Shown: positions 36,703 to 48,935 of the stretch, piece after piece
Numbering within the stretch: the first letter of the stretch is position 1
Layout: every line of letters begins with the position of its first letter
NCBI RefSeq assembly: GCF_964204645.1
Contig: NC_134030.1
Coordinates: 3,759,855-3,823,854 of the forward strand
DNA: 64,000 nucleotides
Source of the DNA: Tubulanus polymorphus
Taxonomy: Eukaryota > Nemertea > Palaeonemertea > Tubulaniformes > Tubulanidae
Reading direction: 5' to 3'
Translations under genes and position numbers: made by a program
Notes under the pieces: model-generated
Told to the model about the DNA's origin: nothing
What the model saw: only the letters and a program-made list of their open reading frames with translations
Database searches by the model: none

Positions 36703-37281
36703 ATGTCGTCAAATGAAGGACAAGCTACGGTTACCCGCACTACGACGTCGACTGTCGGCCCGCCGTATCCGAATCGCTGGGTTCTTATTACCGGTATCGG
36801 TGAGATGGTCTGTGCGCTCATACTGCTCGTATTAGGGATAGTTATCGCGTCCGTAAGGAGTGGAATGAAAGTACAGATAGGACAGTTCCAGTTGAACAGT
36901 GCGAAAGCGGGCGATTTACAAGTTCACTGGTGGGCGTTTATATTTTTCCTCGCAGGAGGTGTCGTGGCTATGATTTCGTGGAAAGTTCCGAAATGGATAG
37001 TTCGGATTTTTGCAACAATCGTAAGCTGCATCATCTGCGTATTGGCGCTGATAGCTTTCATATGCGCATGCGTGAATACAGAAAGCTACAGAAAATACAT
37101 GAATCAGATGAAACTTATAAACAGTTCCGAACCTACGACCCTTTATGCCCTAAGTATATGCGTCACGATCGTTACATTGGCCGGCGGGGTCTTCTTCGGC
37201 ATCCAGGCATTCTTTTGCGTAAAATGGGCAATAGCGACGCATCAACAAACGAGTACGTCCACGCACACTGTCAGAACATAA
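36703..37281 (+). CDS. Four-transmembrane protein, family unknown
   Basis: 192 residues in one exon. I start at 36703 because TTTTTAG just before it looks like a splice acceptor for an untranslated leader. Met codons upstream in the same frame would add a stretch crossing that acceptor. Hydrophobic helices lie at about 26-51, 75-93, 99-123 and 146-173. The N-terminus is Thr/Ser-rich and the tail (QQTSTSTHTV) is polar, so both ends are probably cytosolic. The layout recalls MS4A/CD20-like or claudin-fold tetraspans. The extracellular claudin W-GLW-C-C pattern is absent, and no tetraspanin CCG motif is present. No function is assigned. Confidence 0.8.
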   Translation: MSSNEGQATVTRTTTSTVGPPYPNRWVLITGIGEMVCALILLVLGIVIASVRSGMKVQIGQFQLNSAKAGDLQVHWWAFIFFLAGGVVAMISWKVPKWIVRIFATIVSCIICVLALIAFICACVNTESYRKYMNQMKLINSSEPTTLYALSICVTIVTLAGGVFFGIQAFFCVKWAIATHQQTSTSTHTVRT

Positions 37282-37720
37282 ACTACACGATCATTCGCTC
37301 TTAATAACATTTAGTTCTAGAATATATTATGAATAAGGTTACATATCTATCATTAACATGTCATTATCGTATAAGTAATTTTAAATGCATTTTGTGGCCC
37401 TGCAATCTGAATATCCGGCTGAGTACTAATGTAAGAATAATTTTTTATAAATTTCTATATATGAATTTTTCTACCTAATCCTATTGAACCAGTGTCGAAT
37501 GAGTCAATTCATCTCCTGCAGAACATGTGCTTGCTTTTTAAATTTCATTTATTATATATATTATTATATGTACAAATAATTATATCTGTATAGTATATAG
37601 GCCTACTATCATTGAACACTTCGTCAATTTCACGATTGATCTTTTTACGATATTCGATAAATCAATTAGACAATTTACATGAATATAATATGTATACGAG
37701 GATTTTCCGGTTATAATGAT

Positions 37721-37759
37721 AATAAATTTATGATTCTATTGCTTTTTGCGGTCAATAAA
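37721..37759 (+). promoter_or_regulatory. Poly(A) signals of the four-transmembrane gene
   Basis: AATAAA at 37721-37726 and again at 37754-37759, ~440-480 bases after the stop. The AT-rich stretch between the stop and these signals fits a 3' untranslated region. Confidence 0.55.
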
Positions 37760-39076
37760 AGATGTTTATTCAATTTACTGTTTGAAATACACACATTCCA
37801 GAGAGGATACGTCGTATGATGTCAGACGATTACAGAAAAGACGGTGGCAGAGAAGACATGTTTTACTGTTCACACAACGACTAGTCAGTCGTGGCGCTGT
37901 TGTTTTGAAAAAGGATAAACGGTTTTGTCCTTTTTCAAAATCTTGCGGCTCGGTCCTGTGCCCATGAGAATACATTGTGGTAGAGTACACCATGGACGTA
38001 TAAAGTCTAGTATATACGTCCATGAGTACACTTGCCAACCGCTTGATTTCATCCAAAATGAATAGGATTCGCGCAGACGGCGGCCCTTCTACAATGTCGA
38101 GATTCTTAGATTGAACATTTTCACAAGTCTCATTAAAACGAGTATCATTTCGTACCAATTACTGATCATAAAAAATCAAACTAACCTGGGAAGTAATATA
38201 AAAATTTTAGGTTCAAATAGTAGGGCCTACAATTCATTGTCACTTTGAATAATAAAGGTTGAATAAATATGTACACTGCACTCTAGATCTACATTTTTCA
38301 TTAAATACGGTGTGACACGTGCAAATGCAAGACATGAACGGGGACTGTATACGACAACCTAAACATGTAAGTATACAGTACTGTAACTGAAAACTTCTAT
38401 TACTTCGACTTAATACGTTGAAAAACATGTTTTCACGTTGTTTCTACATTTTCAGCTCTAATTCAATAAGTATTTCTGGCCAACCACTTGGTTTACGGCA
38501 AGTCAATTACCAAAACTATACATAATTCTACATGCCATCCTTGAAAACACAATTTGAGGCGTCGAAAAGAGAAGTGTATTTTTAATACGCCTATACCCGA
38601 GAAAAAGGATTTTTTCCAAATATTTATATACATATCACACCAATACACACTGAATGATTTAGACACTAAATGTATTAAACACATATCGACAACACGTGCT
38701 TTTTCAACAGCATATTTGCTTTGCCCGGCCCATATATAGAAATTGAATATCTCGCAGATGCAACGTGCTGACGATGGCTCTTGAAACCACTAGCGAGGCT
38801 ATGTTATATCGGAACATTGATTGAGACAGCAGTTTGCAAACAATTGGATATAACGGTTAACAGCATGTATAAAATATTTCAAAATATGAAAATACAACGT
38901 ACTACATAGAGGTACTTATATACCTGGGCCCAGTTGCACAAACAAGGCATAGATCACATTTAACTGAGAAAACTGGTTTATTAACCTCGAAAAATCTTTT
39001 TAATAGACATGTCCCCATGTCGCTATTATATATTCAAGCAACATAATTTTCTTACTTTATTTCTAAATTCGTTCGC
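37760..39076. other. Intergenic; small hairpins only
   Basis: No gene is supported. Hairpins lie at 37907-37937 (GAAAAAGGATAAAC and partial complement) and 37990-38023 (CATGGACGTATA and complement). A half-foldback-like GGGCCCAGTTGCACAAAC is at ~38933. The promoter and untranslated leader of the Reeler gene should be at the right end, where TTCGCAG at 39072-39078 looks like a leader acceptor. Confidence 0.5.
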
Positions 39077-39081
39077 AGATA

Positions 39082-40526
39082 ATGGCCTATTTGATCGCAC
39101 TGATACTCGCTGCGGTATTTGTAAGTCACGGATCATGTTACAGTAGTGGAGCTCCTCTCAAGGTATGCGGTAGCATGCAACCGGGACATGGAGGAGCGTT
39201 ACGGCAAACCTCGGCATCGCCTTACACCATCACCGTCACATTTCAGAACCGGACCGCCGCAACTACCTACGACAAAAACAAGTTATTAACCGGTAAAGAG
39301 TATACGTTTTACCACACTGAAGTGCACATAAACCATTTCAAACCTTTTTGATGCATTTCTAAGATTTTCATTTTTGCACGTTTTGCCCGGTAACATATTT
39401 TGTAGCATAAAGGCTTTATGAATTTTTGGTTGACGTAGTAATACAAGAAGAATAGTTTTCTAGTAGATAAAGAATTGAATTAAAGCAATTAAATTGAATT
39501 GAATATAGAAAATGTATATATTTTCATCTTGCAGTTACTATCTTTGGTAACGGTTACAAAGGTTTACTACTACAGGCGCGTGAAGTAGGAACTACGACCC
39601 CTGTCGGTAGATTCGATGCCACGTCACTTCCGGTTGACACGAAATTGATCACGTGTACATCAACGGATGATTCGTTAACTCACTCCAATTCAAACAGTAA
39701 ATCTAACATAACCGTCCGATGGGTGGCTTCGACTCAGACTCCGAAAAAAATCAAGTTTGTGTGAGTTTTTCTACGTAGATGAACAATAAAGCTTATTCAA
39801 TGCTTTTAATTCGAATGATTGCAAAATGTGAAGCGTAAAAAATTGAAATTGTTTCTACATGACAATTAACAGTCTACACGTCACATGATTATACATTCAC
39901 CAAACAGAAATAACAGGCTATAATTCGTGGAAACAGGTTTTTAGTTACGTATTCGATAACTTCCCATATGTACATCATATCGTGCTAAAGCCAAAGTTGA
40001 TGTTTCAACTGCACCAAAGTGAATTACAATCTTTTTAGTGCTCGCTTACAGCTCGTTTTTTAATGGAGGAAAAATAAATGACGTTCAGTTATACTAATAA
40101 AAACGGGGTTTCTGCAAAACCCGGAGAATAACAAAAGGGGTTTCTGCTAGGGTTTTTTTTCTAATTGAATGGCGATCACAACACTTTCAGTGATCAGCGT
40201 ATGTATAGATATAATTGAATTTTCAGCGCAACTGTCGTCCAATTGAAGCCGACTTACTGGATGGACGTTTCATCCCCCGAACTTATATTCACTGGACAAG
40301 CAGCTAACTGTAAAGGTGGTTATGATAATAATATTGAGACAGAAAGGAAAATATCCTGTGAAACTAAAGTGCACTCGCGCTGAGACTACTGTGACAGAAT
40401 ATCTCAATGTCCCTTACAATAGATGCCGTCTTTATGTTTCAATTAGATAATATCTAGCTATATATTTCAGGTGCGGGGATATTGGTGTTATTGATGTCGT
40501 TAGTCCAGCAACTATTACTCATCTAA
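39082..40526 (+). CDS. Reeler-domain secreted or membrane-anchored protein
   Basis: Four exons, 193 residues: 39082-39292, 39535-39760, 40227-40315, 40471-40526; phases agree. Signal peptide at ~1-19 (LIALILAAVFVSHG). The Reeler (reelin N-terminal-like) domain covers ~20-170: YSSGAPLKVCGSMQPGHG, GYKGLLLQAREVGTT, then WVASTQTPKKIKFVATVVQ and YWMDV. The last exon encodes a hydrophobic tail (GILVLLMSLVQQLLLI) ending at the stop, as in GPI-anchored proteins or a single tail anchor. Stand-alone Reeler proteins include insect defence proteins induced by bacteria and the N-terminal part of ferric-chelate reductase 1. DOMON and cytochrome b561 parts are absent here. A poly(A) signal candidate is at 41152-41157. 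Confidence 0.88.
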
Positions 40527-40922
40527 CGATGAAAGCTAATCGTCTCTCTCATCATTACCATCGTCGTCTCATTTGCAACAGAAATGAATTTTACGTATTT
40601 CACTGTTTAATGTGTATACTGTATAATGGACGCTGAATTAACTGTACCAAAGGTAGTCCGCTTACGAAGAGACAATTCACATATAAAATAGTTGAGCACA
40701 CATGATCGTACATGGCTCTCATTGATTTAATGTCAAATCGAAAAAATCATTTGGTCGAGAGATTGATGAGTGTTCTATATATACACGCAATGATGGAATA
40801 TCTAAAGCTTTAGAGCATATAAGTTACAATTTCATAGGCCTATATACTGTAAAAATCAAAACCACAGCTTCGTTTTAAATAACCTCAGCAAATATGTAAC
40901 GTCGATGATAAAAAGTGGTCCT

Positions 40923-41040
40923 GAGGCCTGTTCCACAGTCGAGACGTAGTCGAGAAGTCCAAAAGTTGTCTTAGGTCTTAAATAGTTTCGATTGGCTTTA
41001 TAAAACTATCCGTCGACGCCATGACTCTGGAACCGGCCTC
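40923..41040. repeat. Foldback MITE, GAGGCC ends
   Basis: GAGGCCTGTTCCACAGTCGA at the left; ACTCTGGAACCGGCCTC, its inverse with a few changes, at the right. It lies just past the Reeler gene's last coding exon, possibly in its 3' untranslated region. Confidence 0.7.
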
Positions 41041-41159
41041 CAGTTTTTTTACGCGTATGTATCCAATTATTTAATTTCAATACCATCTTATCTTATTTTA
41101 CAATATTTTGTATTGTCAATTGTTAATTGATTCTCAGATAAAATGAAAAAAAATAAAAT

Positions 41160-42168
41160 CGTTACAAAATTATCACAATGAGCAAAGGACTTAATAAATA
41201 GATGAATGAAACAATTCCCGCGAAGCGGGTCAACCTTATCGTAAACGCGCTCAACCAGACTCTGCGTGTTAAGTTATCGTCCATAAACCAATGTCACTTT
41301 CTACTGTTACTCCATCTGTTGCAACGAAACGCGTGTTGATTCATTAACTCAACAGATTGTACTTCCAAGGGAAATGAGAAACGTGCGTGCATTTTTATTT
41401 TTCATTTTACGGAAGATCGGAGATGCCGCGAAAAAAAAACATGCACACCATGCAATTGGGAAATACAATATCAATGACTCGTAATTCTATCTTCAAAAGC
41501 ATCTCATACTGAAGATCTAATCAATTTTTATGAAAATATATTACACATTTTCTAAGACGATTTTTCGTGGAGGTTTTGAAAATTATGTGGCATATAATTG
41601 TGGCAATTATAAACAGCAGTTCATACAATACACTGAGATACACCTAACATATGTCAAACTTGAACAAGTAAAACCTTTGGAAATGTATTTTCCAATTGAA
41701 TTCCGCAACTTGTTATCAGTTATCAAATGATCTTCTCGCTCTAAAAGTCGTATACGTGACAACTGGGATTATCTTAAATGCGATACATCGTGCATTTTAA
41801 TTGACTGTCGGTTGCGCTGGAATTAACGAAATGCTAATCAATTAACGGCCTTTGTGATTAATTATCTCGCCGGTTTTAAGAGTATTGGAAGGCCCACGAA
41901 ACTCACATGTTCGTATGACGACCGAGAGCGATGCGTACGTGTATGTGTTACAGAATGAAACAATTGCATTATAGCGTTCTGACTCGCGGCGGTAAAACGT
42001 ATTTCCATAGTGACGACATTTATGTTGCCGCCGACGATTTTGCCCGTACGTCAACGTCAGCAGCGTCGAGTAGAGCGCACGACGTTCACACGTTCTATAA
42101 CAGTTACGAGACAAACACTGAATTGATCATATTCGATACTGATGGTGACAATGATGATGATGATGACA
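41160..42168. other. Intergenic; no gene seen
   Basis: AT-rich. A 66-codon frame at 41530-41730 has no signal, domain or splice support. The right end should hold the promoter of the PAN-like gene; an ATGATGATGATGA run immediately precedes its start. Confidence 0.45.
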
Positions 42169-42801
42169 ATGTCGAGGAGAATATTTTTACGTGTATTTGT
42201 CGCTGTAACGATCATTAATTGTGCAACTGGTCAAAGTACGTATTCATACCTAAATCTATATAGACCTATATCTATGAAATCATCTTAATGTAAATTGGTT
42301 GCAATTTTGAAAATGGCTTATATATCTCACTTGTCGATAAAGTTTGACTCTTGACTCTATATTTTTCAAGTATCTTTCACTTCATGGTCTTGATAATTTT
42401 GCATTTCGAGTTCATTAATTACAATAATCCTTTTTCGTAAAAACTACGAAGTTCGAAATGATCTCACAAATCAGAGTTGAATTGCATCTCATGGGTGTAA
42501 TAAACAAAATTTGTTTTTTAATGTAATTTTTGTTAAATCTATTGTCTTTTTCTTTTATCGTTCAGCGACTAGATCTGCAATGTACGCGCGTGTGGCTGAT
42601 CCTAACAGTGTATCCTACGGAACGCCTACAACCGGAGTTACCTACCTGATGGACTGTGCCCGAGAATGCTTGATAGCGGACACAAATTGCGAAACTCTGA
42701 AATATGACAGCACGGGTGATACGTGCGCCATCGCAGCAGCGAAAGCTACAACGGGCGGCACCACATCTCCTGCGGGCACGGAGGTGTTTGTCAAAATATA
42801 A
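42169..42801 (+). CDS. Small secreted PAN/apple-like protein
   Basis: Two exons, 42169-42235 and 42566-42801, joined in phase 1 to give 100 residues. Exon 1 is a signal peptide (MSRRIFLRVFVAVTIINCAT); the following CAA A/GTACG is the donor. The mature part has four cysteines in the order YLMDCARECLIADTNCET then GDTCAIAA, the spacing of a minimal PAN/apple domain, which typically binds protein or carbohydrate. The domain fills the protein, with no other module. A related PAN module lies in the large lectin gene at 60831-61085, but the two are not close in sequence. AATAAA at 43126-43131 is a likely poly(A) signal. Confidence 0.75.
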
Positions 42802-45800
42802 TGAATGAAATATACGTGGTGATCTACGAACGTCTAATGACGAATAACAGCAACGGAATTCTTTGTAGACACGCTCCGAAATTCTAACCAGCCTGAACAA
42901 TCCGTCCATAATTATTCCCTGCGTGTATTCTGTATATAAACGTTGTATTTGTATTCTCTTTTGATCCAATGATCGACGATTGATATATGACGTGATTTCT
43001 AGGTAGCAGCTCCGGTTAGAGAGAGGTTTGTCAATTTTACTGATTGTATATGTATTTGGAACGTTAAAAAGAAAATGAAATGGTTTACCGGTGTGTGTAA
43101 TGACTTTACGGTAGATAGCCTTATGAATAAATTAGATATTTCATCTATTAATCAATATGGATATACGTATATATTTTCTGACTAATGAAACCCGTTCGGA
43201 TAGATTCAGCCATTCTACTCGTGTGCGCATATGCTATATTTCTAATAAGTTTGAATAAATTGCTACTCTTCAATTTGTACTATAAGGATGATATTGTTTT
43301 TTTCTTGACGATGATTTTCCACTTGAAACGGCTTAGCATATACGTAAGCCACTATGTGTACCGTATACTATGAATATGACGCGCTCATCATTATTGATAT
43401 TCATAGGCCTCTCCGCTTCGGGAGGCTGATACCGGCACTCACTCGTATTTTCTGTCCTCTGCCTCTTGAAAAATAAAATACGCACGCGACAAGGATCCTC
43501 TAGTTGTCGCGTTCCAAAACCGCCTGCCGACATATTTCGTTTTGTCGTCAAAACGTCACGATATGTTTATATATTTACGTCGACTTGACGTAGACCACAG
43601 GCGCCTTATTGCTTCCGGGGTGAAAGGAGTAAATGGAATCCGCAGCGATATTTCAACGACTTATGCTCCTCGAATTGAATCTAATACGTTGTAGCTCCCA
43701 GCCATAAATGATGCGAACCATTATACCAATTGGTAGTAGACTTTTAAACTCATCGAGTTAACAATTTGTGCTCAAAAAAATCTACTGAAATACACTTTTC
43801 ACCAAACGGAACGGATCCAGTATTATCGGAATTGTGGCCATTCTGCGATTAAACGATCGATCGTCAAAGCTTTATGTTTTCGGCTTCAAGGCGCAACGAC
43901 GACATTCTGGCTACGAAATATTTGAGTTTTTTTGTTGCTGTTAATATCATCTACGCCTACAAAGCGATATCGATATCTCATTAATCATCAATGCAATGAG
44001 ATTATGATATTTGATCAATCCTCCGCCAGAATATCACGTGATATCTTAAGCGCGCCTGTTGTCGAATTTTGAATAATACCTGTCGCAATCAATAATCCTT
44101 CATCCGCCCGCAGTACATACACTCACAGACACCACCGAAAACACTTTCATCATTTATTTACTAAGTCTCTAAAGTCTTCGGAGAATTCATCAATATCAAC
44201 TATAGACATTAAAGAGCCGCAGAGGAATTAGAAGGATAATGCCGAATCAAAATTTCACGCGGAGGATGTTTGGATCGTGTCAATATTACCAGTGTCGAAG
44301 CCGATACGGTATAAGTCTTGTTTACTGTATTAGAAAAATAAATAAATAATTTTTCTCAATGTAACTAAGCTATAGTAACAATGCTATAGTATAGTATAGC
44401 TTATAGTTTAGTAGTTTATTTCCACAATAAATTACAACAAGCCATAAAGAAATATACAAAAATATACAAACATGAAATATTGTAATGTAATGTAATGTGA
44501 AGATCAGAATATAGACCAAACATAGTGATATATAGAACTTATTCATCTCCGTTCCGTGTGATTTGTTAGGATGGAAAAATCTAATTTTTTGTCGAACCAC
44601 CAAGAACAAGGTTTATTGTATAGGGAAACAAATAACACATAAAAAAGAAATTATTCAACTATTAGAAATGAACAATTATTTCCATAATGAATTTTTTTTC
44701 TAATTTTTCAAACATATCGTCGCGTTTACAACTATTTTATGACACTTCATTCCAAATAGGTTGAAAACATAAAATCATATCGATGGATTTCTTCTATTTC
44801 GATTTCCCCAGTGTGTCATATGTTATACGATCTCCAGGGCACATTGCCTTTTTAAACCAATAATATCTTGAAATGGGTTTGAAATGCGTGGTGCCGGTAT
44901 ACAACTTTTTCAGAAGCCCCCCGGTGGTAGCCGTAAAGAGCCTCAGAACGTAACGGTCGGATTTTTGAATAATTTCTTTTTTTATGTGTTATTTGTTTCC
45001 CTATACAATAAACCTTGTTCTTGGTGGTTCGACGAAAAATTGTGATCTCGTTCGAATCATTTTACGTGGGAGCTTTTTTATTCTACCTTTGCGAATGAGT
45101 TTATGAGAAAATATCTTTAATGAATTTGCATTCAACAATATTTGACTCCATAATGGTGTATATAATATTCAGCTTTATATCGGTAAGGTAGGCAAATACA
45201 AATCAATATTTGGTCATTTATTTACATGGTATGTGTATCGTATTTCGAGAGAAAACAAATGAAACTCATTGTATTTCTCACGTTGCTATGGTATTCTCCA
45301 TAGAGGAGGTGTCAAATTCATCGACTTTATTAAACGAATTTCTGCATATAAGAACAGGGTGGTTAATATACATATCGGCGTTGTGCATCAATATTTAATG
45401 ACTTGTATTCGTTAAGTATCTTCGATCATATTACTATCGTACATTTATCCACTTCCCGCTGCAGCGTTCGTGGGAAATAGTCAACAAATATACAAAACGA
45501 ACGCTTAATGAAAAAAGATGGAGTCCATAATCCAGCACAAGTAGTGAATTCTACCATCGATTCTGAAAAGCGCGGTGCAGGTTAGTGTTCTGCGCCATGC
45601 CAATGGTGATTAGCAATTCAGGCAAAACATCGTTGTAGTTAATATTTGACTCTCAGTTATTGACCAATTTGTTGATTATCACAGTAGCACATTGTATCAT
45701 TCTGTATATGGTTAAATGATTTATTGACGAGGAGTCGACGATGAATGACAAAGATCCAGGGAACGAAGACTATACAACTAGGATTAGATTATGCATGCGC

Positions 45801-46412
45801 TTGTTGTCGTCTTCAGCTCGTGGTTACAATCATCTGTCGTCGCTGAAACATACATGAAATTTTAAGTTGATATCGGATCAACTAGACGCAATGCTGCAGC
45901 CGTGTAGTGCCAGCTCGATGTGTCGTGTCGCGGGAGAGAGAGGACTGGTTGATAACTGACTGCGCGCTGCTGTAGAGATGAAGATGGGGATGGGAGAAGC
46001 GCACTAGCATGTCGCATGTACGCACGCATATCCGTCACCGATATGGAGATATCGGTAAGATATCGGAGTGGCAGCATCGGCGTCATAGGATAAGAGTGTG
46101 GGCATATATATCCATATATTAATGAAACTGTGAGTTGTGAATACGGTCAGCTATGACGTGTATGTACTGCTTAATGTAGTAACGTAGGAACAATCGTTAT
46201 AACGCATCATCAATATACATATTACTTCGGTCAGTCGTTACGTGAACGTGAACAACAGTGTTCAATTGACGAATTGCGAACTAGAAATGGACTATGCCGG
46301 AAAGTGGTAGCTGTTTACTTGAGTTCTGTTGACGACGAGTGTGAAAAACGACCGAAATAGTACGAATAATTTGATGCAGATATAATCGTCGTTTTTTAGA
46401 AATTCATCAACG
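42802..46412. other. Intergenic; one large foldback, no gene seen
   Basis: Apart from the 3' flank of the PAN gene, the foldback at 44583-45041 and the presumed promoter and leader of the PAQR gene (from ~46,100), nothing coding is supported. Short frames at 43333-43551, 44370-44609 and 45862-46086 (minus) have no domain or splice support. Confidence 0.5.
44583..45041. mobile_element. Foldback element, 76 bp arms, 460 bp
   Basis: Left arm 44583-44658 and right arm 44965-45041 are inverted copies with only about one substitution and one indel. Each arm contains GTCGAACCACCAAGAACAAG. The ~300 bp centre is non-coding. High arm identity implies recent insertion or ongoing arm conversion. Confidence 0.88.
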
Positions 46413-47483
46413 ATGATCGTTGGCGGAGGAGTAAGCACGACGATGTACGACGTCGAGGAGGTTCCTGATTTGTTTAAAGAACCGTATATACAAAGTGGTT
46501 ATCGCGGTAGTAGGAACACGTTACTGCAATGCGTGGGCAGTATTTTCACGGTCCATAACGAAACACTGAACGTTTGGACGCATCTACTACCGGCGTTGGC
46601 GCTCCTCGCCATTCTGCTCTATAAACAAACCGAATGGCTTTCCGATGCGTATACGGTACCGTTGGCTATCGTATTTTTGACCACAAGCGGATACATGTTG
46701 TCGAGCGCCGTGGCTCATATTTTCAACGCTATGTCGACCCGTGCCCGACATCTTTGTTTTATGGTTGATTACGCGGCGTTGAGCGTGTACGGCTACGGAG
46801 CCTCTGTAGCTCACTTCACGTACAGTATACCGGAATATTGGATCGGAGCGCGGTATTTATGGATATATCTTCCTACTTCGCTATTAGTATCGACGGTGTG
46901 CACGATCATATCATTTACATCTCGATTTCTAGACACGCATTCGAAGCGTATCGTATGCAGATTGGGAGCCTTCGTTATGCCTTATTTACACGCTTGCATT
47001 CCGATCATCTTCCGCCTCGTCTTTTGCGCCTCCGAAGCGACGCCTACTTCCGTTTGTCATTCGGTTGGCACATCCGGTTACTTGTATATGAACTGCCTTG
47101 CCGTGCTGGCCGTTTTCTTTTACATAACGAAAATACCTGAGAAATATCTACCCGGATGTTTCGATAGAGTCGGCCACAGTCATCAATGGTTCCATACTCT
47201 TTGCGTTATCGGCAGTTTCATTCATCTGCGTTGCTTGGTAACAGATATGAAAGAGAGAGAAGATTACATGATTACAAACCACGTTGTTCCGGACAAGATG
47301 TGGACATCTTATTGTTTCATGTTTGTCATAGGGATTAATTCAATTTTCCTGCTCGCAATATTCTGTTATTTGAGTTTCGTTGATAGCTCTAGTTTAGGGG
47401 ACAGACGTCCACGGTTCGAACATGTCGCACAGTCTACGACTAATGGTAATTCATGTTCCCAGCAACATGAGAAATCAAACTAA
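46413..47483 (+). CDS. Membrane progestin receptor-like (PAQR family)
   Basis: 356 residues in a single coding exon, as in several vertebrate mPR genes. The N-terminal signature LFKEPYIQSGYR (20-31) and VHNETLNVWTHLLP (47-60) are diagnostic. Zinc-site residues of the family are all present: S98 and H102 (SAVAH), D119 (MVDYAAL), and the HSHQWFH motif with H257 and H261. Seven or eight hydrophobic segments span ~60-325. The C-terminal tail is polar and Ser/Gln-rich. PAQR proteins of the mPR branch (PAQR5-9) are steroid-responsive receptors with a ceramidase-like fold. Which mPR paralogue this represents cannot be settled by eye. An AATAAA at 48197-48202 ends a ~700 bp 3' untranslated region. 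Confidence 0.93.
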   Translation: MIVGGGVSTTMYDVEEVPDLFKEPYIQSGYRGSRNTLLQCVGSIFTVHNETLNVWTHLLPALALLAILLYKQTEWLSDAYTVPLAIVFLTTSGYMLSSAVAHIFNAMSTRARHLCFMVDYAALSVYGYGASVAHFTYSIPEYWIGARYLWIYLPTSLLVSTVCTIISFTSRFLDTHSKRIVCRLGAFVMPYLHACIPIIFRLVFCASEATPTSVCHSVGTSGYLYMNCLAVLAVFFYITKIPEKYLPGCFDRVGHSHQWFHTLCVIGSFIHLRCLVTDMKEREDYMITNHVVPDKMWTSYCFMFVIGINSIFLLAIFCYLSFVDSSSLGDRRPRFEHVAQSTTNGNSCSQQHEKSN

Positions 47484-48196
47484 CTATCGAGTCATCCTAC
47501 ACGCTGTCTGTGTCGTTATTACCTTGCATTTTGTGACCGGGATTTATGGAGAACTCGGCGGCAAAATGATCTAGTTTCATTTCTTACGCGGCGACACGGC
47601 GTGGCCGCCGAATTTCGTGTCCGTCAAAAACTGGCAAGAATTAGAATCTAATAATGAACCGAATTAAACGAATCCGTCAAACTCGAATGGAGATCGTGTA
47701 AACAAAAACCTCATTTTAGGCTCATTTGTCGACGCTCATAATCACCCGTTGACCGTATATCGTTTATAATGAACTCAGGGTATATACGTAATATACATAC
47801 AAATCATGTATTTGATATTTCAAGAGCAATTTATTATCAACATATCCAATCAGCAGAGGGCTTTGATGTATGAAATTGCATTTTAATGTTCATTCCACGT
47901 TTTATCATCGCGCATATCAATAACCATGTGATATTGTTTTATATTATGTACATGAAAACATAACTAGAAAAGGGAATTTTGAAACAGTTTTTTTCTTTGA
48001 TCTCTTTCATGCTCTTAATGTAGTCAGTCTGTGATCATGCACCGTGTACGCGACGGGTATTTATTTATCACTCGATCACCCATTGTTCATTGATAATCCT
48101 CTTGATTCGTTTTTAGTGAGCTCTACGTGCGATACATTTTGATTTGTTTTGTTTTTAAATTCTATGTATATTTAACACTTCACCTGTTTGCATATC

Positions 48197-48202
48197 AATA
48201 AA
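48197..48202 (+). promoter_or_regulatory. Poly(A) signal candidate of the PAQR gene
   Basis: AATAAA in CATATCAATAAATCTT, ~715 bases after the stop, followed by a T/GT-rich stretch (GTTGTTGTTCTA) that fits a downstream element. Confidence 0.55.
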
Positions 48203-48338
48203 TCTTAGTCGAAGTCTATCGTTGTTGTTCTACAGTGTTCTAGTCTATCGAAAAATTCATCGATGTTATAAGCATAATAATTTCAATTGTTTCGAAATCA
48301 CTTAACCTCGTAGTTAACTAGAATCTTCAAAAGAAATG

Positions 48339-48472
<134 letters not shown>

Positions 48473-48770
48473 CTACAAGGTAGAATGAAAGGGGTTGTGT
48501 ATTGTTGAAATATTCAGGAGCACGTGGTGCCACAATACGAAATACGAACTACCATCCAACTCGTAAAAGTGAGCTGACGTTTTATACGTTTTTACGCGTT
48601 TATTATTGTTTAGTGATTTATGTACAAAATAAAGTTTTTAACGAGTTAAACTTCAGTGAACTTGGTTTTTCTTTTAAGGTTTACGCATCGGGTCAAAGGA
48701 TTGTTTGAGCGATAGTCCGAATAAGTGGATACAAGTGCGGCAATTTATAATCGAAATGGAATAAAATATC

Positions 48771-48776
48771 TTTATT
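48771..48776 (-). promoter_or_regulatory. Poly(A) signal of the IL-17-like gene
   Basis: TTTATT here is AATAAA on the minus strand, 160 bases after the stop codon. Confidence 0.6.
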
Positions 48777-48935
48777 ACATATATATCTTATAATTCTGAA
48801 AAGAAAAGAACATCCGAGTTGAACAAAAATGCGAAGGTCATCTGTGGTTATGTGCTAAAATATGTACATATATATTCGAGAATCAGCAGATGGTGGCGAT
48901 GGGCATTCGCTATACCATTGTCCGAAATAAACGGC

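Noticed and set aside
36930-37304. Plus-strand frame of 124 codons overlapping the four-transmembrane gene
   Set aside because: It is an out-of-frame shadow; the overlapping frame has four clean hydrophobic helices and normal codon use.
41530-41730. 66-codon plus-strand frame between the Reeler and PAN genes
   Set aside because: No signal peptide, domain or plausible splice sites; AT-rich composition like the surrounding DNA.
46838-47140. Plus-strand frame of 100 codons inside the PAQR gene
   Set aside because: Shadow frame of the receptor coding sequence.
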